Shown piece by piece: positions 31,444-33,125 of a stretch of 33,125 bases of DNA (the first letter of the stretch is position 1; each line of letters opens with the position of its first letter). Source of the stretch: Lachnotalea sp. AF33-28. GTDB lineage: Bacteria > Bacillota > Clostridia > Lachnospirales > Lachnospiraceae. The stretch covers positions 1 through 33,125 of the forward strand of contig NZ_QUEE01000025.1 of assembly GCF_003477885.1 (NCBI RefSeq), read 5' to 3'. The notes beneath the pieces were generated by a model. That model had not been told where the DNA came from and searched no databases. It worked only from the letters and a program-made list of their open reading frames with translations. A program made the position numbers and the translations under genes.

Positions 31444-32772
31444 ATGAACGGTGATCTGACACACGGACCGGTGATGAAAACAATGCTGACATTTGCCGTT
31501 CCCATGATATTGGGAAACCTTCTGCAGCAGTGCTACAATGTGGCTGACACTCTGATTGTCGGACGCTTTCTTGGGCCCGACGCTCTGGCTGCCGTTGGAT
31601 CTTCCTTTACATTGATGACCTTCCTCACTTCCATCCTATTGGGGCTATGCATGGGCAGCGGCGCGGTTTTCTCCATCCGCTTTGGGCAGCAGGATGACGA
31701 TGGGCTGAAAGAGGGCATGTTCGCATCCTTTGTGCTGATTGCAGCCCTGGCTGTTCTCCTGAATGCGGTCACCGCGCTGTGTACAGATGAAATCATCCTC
31801 TTTCTTCAGGTTCCTGCCGAAATACGGGAGCTGATGCACGGATATCTCACTGTTATCTTCTGTGGAATTGCCGCGTCCTTTCTCTATAATTATTTTGCGT
31901 CCCTGCTGCGCGCATTGGGCAATTCCATTGTGCCTCTGATATTCCTGGCGGTCTCGGCCGTATTGAATATCCTGTTAGATCTCCTATTTGTGATTGTTTT
32001 TAAGCAAGGCGTCGGCGGCGCGGCTTTAGCCACTGTGATCTCACAGTATGTATCCGCAATCGGCATCGCTTTCTATGCCTGGTTTAAACTGCCCCAGCTG
32101 CGCATCAGCCGCAGGCACTGCCGCATACGGCGCGCCTGTCTTAAGGAAATCGGCAGCTTCTCGCTCCTGACCTGTGTGCAGCAGTCTGTGATGAACCTGG
32201 GCATACTGATGGTCCAGGGGCTGGTCAACAGCTTCGGCACCACGGTCATGGCCGCTTTTGCCGCTGCCGTAAAAATTGACTCCTTCGCTTACATGCCGGT
32301 TCAGGATTTCGGCAACGCCTTTTCCACCTTTATTGCTCAAAATTATGGAGCGAAAAAGGTGGATCGGATCCGGGCCGGTTTAAAAGGTGCGGTGCTTGCC
32401 GCTCTGGCCTTTTGCATAGTGATCTCCGTATCCGTATGGATATTTGCCCGTCCGCTGATGCTTTTATTCATCAATGAACAGGAAACCGCCATCATCTCCG
32501 AGGGCATCCGTTACCTGCATATCGAGGGGGCCTTTTACTGCGGCATCGGCTGTCTCTTCCTGCTGTATGGGCTGTACCGCGCACTGGGAAAACCGGGGAT
32601 GTCCGTCATACTCACGGTAATCTCTTTGGGCACCCGCGTGGCGCTGGCTTACATATTATCCGCTATTCCGATGTTCGGCGTTGCGGGCATTTGGTGTTCC
32701 GTGCCCATCGGATGGCTGCTGGCGGATTCTGTAGGGCTGATTTACTACAGGCTGTGGAAGAAGGAGCTTTAG
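31444..32772 (+). CDS. MATE-family multidrug/sodium antiporter
   Basis: A 442-residue membrane protein with about twelve helices. The family pattern is clear: GPVMKTMLTFAVPMILGNLLQ, then YNVADTLIVGRFLGPDALAAVG, and in the second half CVQQSVMNLGILMVQGLVNSFG with FIAQNYGAKK. It exports cationic or organic compounds in exchange for sodium or protons; the substrate is not predictable. An upstream in-frame start at 31363 lies inside the promoter, so the ATG at 31444, with AGGAG about ten bases upstream, is used. It is transcribed alone, towards a bidirectional terminator shared with an rRNA operon. Confidence 0.93.
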   Translation: MNGDLTHGPVMKTMLTFAVPMILGNLLQQCYNVADTLIVGRFLGPDALAAVGSSFTLMTFLTSILLGLCMGSGAVFSIRFGQQDDDGLKEGMFASFVLIAALAVLLNAVTALCTDEIILFLQVPAEIRELMHGYLTVIFCGIAASFLYNYFASLLRALGNSIVPLIFLAVSAVLNILLDLLFVIVFKQGVGGAALATVISQYVSAIGIAFYAWFKLPQLRISRRHCRIRRACLKEIGSFSLLTCVQQSVMNLGILMVQGLVNSFGTTVMAAFAAAVKIDSFAYMPVQDFGNAFSTFIAQNYGAKKVDRIRAGLKGAVLAALAFCIVISVSVWIFARPLMLLFINEQETAIISEGIRYLHIEGAFYCGIGCLFLLYGLYRALGKPGMSVILTVISLGTRVALAYILSAIPMFGVAGIWCSVPIGWLLADSVGLIYYRLWKKEL

Positions 32773-32805
32773 CTCACTTCCAGTCTGTTAAACAGCAAAA
32801 AATAA

Positions 32806-32825
32806 CCCCAGGCATACGCCTGGGG
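32806..32825. terminator. bidirectional terminator between MATE gene and rRNA operon
   Basis: An 8-bp GC stem CCCCAGGC / GCCTGGGG with loop ATAC. On the minus strand it is followed by TTATTTTTTG, a strong U-tract for the rRNA transcript; on the plus strand by CCTCATCTTTTG, weaker but adequate for the MATE gene. Confidence 0.85.
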
Positions 32826-33074
32826 CCTCATCTTTTGTATTTCTTTTGTACCGCACTAACTCTTTTGTATTTTTAACTTCATCCTATGTACTCATGGTAT
32901 CCTGTGTATATCCGTTCTTCGCTTAAGTAAGGAAGGATAAGAACCATGGGGATTCGATGCGTAGGCATCGGATGCTCCGGATTATACCTTCAAAACTACA
33001 CATTAACGATCATCTGTTTACATCTTACTTCCAAGTTCTCTACCAGATCTTCCATCCTCAGTTTCCGGATTCTT
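32826..33074 (-). other. rRNA operon 3' spacer without a 5S gene
   Basis: About 250 bp between the 23S 3' end and the terminator. I see no 5S rRNA and no tRNA in it on either strand. It holds a 9-bp stem-loop (ATTCGATGC / GCATCGGAT, 32952-32960 and 32965-32973, one G-U) and a weaker GTTCTT / AAGAAC pair near 32913-32944, which may be processing structures. Confidence 0.6.
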
Positions 33075-33125
33075 TGGTCAAGCCCTCGACCTATTAGTAG
33101 CAGTCAGCTCCATACATTGCTGCAC
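33075..33125 (-). rRNA. 23S ribosomal RNA, 3' end (partial)
   Basis: Read on the minus strand the last 50 bases match the conserved end of bacterial 23S rRNA: GGAGCTGACTG, then CTAATAGGTCGAGGGCTTGA just before the 3' terminus. The gene continues beyond the window. The exact 3' end is uncertain by a few bases. Confidence 0.9.

Overview
The window most likely comes from a spore-forming, Lachnospiraceae-like Clostridia chromosome of mid GC content. The support is indirect: a spore photoproduct lyase of clostridial type, several YesM/YesN-type and LplB/YtcP-type sugar uptake genes, a GHKL/LytTR two-component pair, a MATE pump and strong GGAGG ribosome binding sites. I see no CRISPR array, insertion sequence, prophage gene or tRNA. 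The genus cannot be fixed from this sequence alone.

Left region (about 1-8250, minus strand). A LytTR response regulator and an AgrC-like GHKL kinase are followed by an ABC half-exporter, two tandem paralogous lipoproteins with a zinc-metallopeptidase signature (HExxH plus a downstream Glu, peptidase-MA-like), and a second ABC half-exporter. A pair of identical 10-bp boxes exactly 21 bp apart lies just upstream of the first ABC gene, as expected for a LytTR regulator site. The cassette therefore looks like a self-contained 'sense, then induce export plus surface proteolysis' module. No agrB/agrD or obvious precursor peptide is present. This is the best candidate here for an undescribed system.

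Centre (about 8250-26184) is a carbohydrate uptake island. Cassette 1 (minus) is LplB-like permease, YtcP-like permease and a solute-binding lipoprotein, divergent from a YesM-type kinase and a YesN-type AraC response regulator. Cassette 2 (minus) is LplB-like permease, YtcP-like permease, a binding lipoprotein and a GH38 alpha-mannosidase, so a mannose-containing glycan is the probable substrate. A third binding lipoprotein, paralogous to that of cassette 2, has its own promoter and terminator and is divergent from a 751-residue membrane-anchored AraC regulator. No ATPase subunit is encoded, so a shared MsmX-type ATPase elsewhere is expected.

Right region (26239-33125). A 919-residue protein joins an N-terminal HD-type phosphohydrolase domain to an Hsp90-like GHKL ATPase domain; its function is unknown. 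Then come tspO, whose leader can fold into a tight three-way junction that hides its ribosome binding site, splB, an Lrp/AsnC regulator divergent from a MATE efflux gene, a bidirectional terminator, and the 3' end of a 23S rRNA gene on the minus strand, with no 5S gene between it and the terminator.
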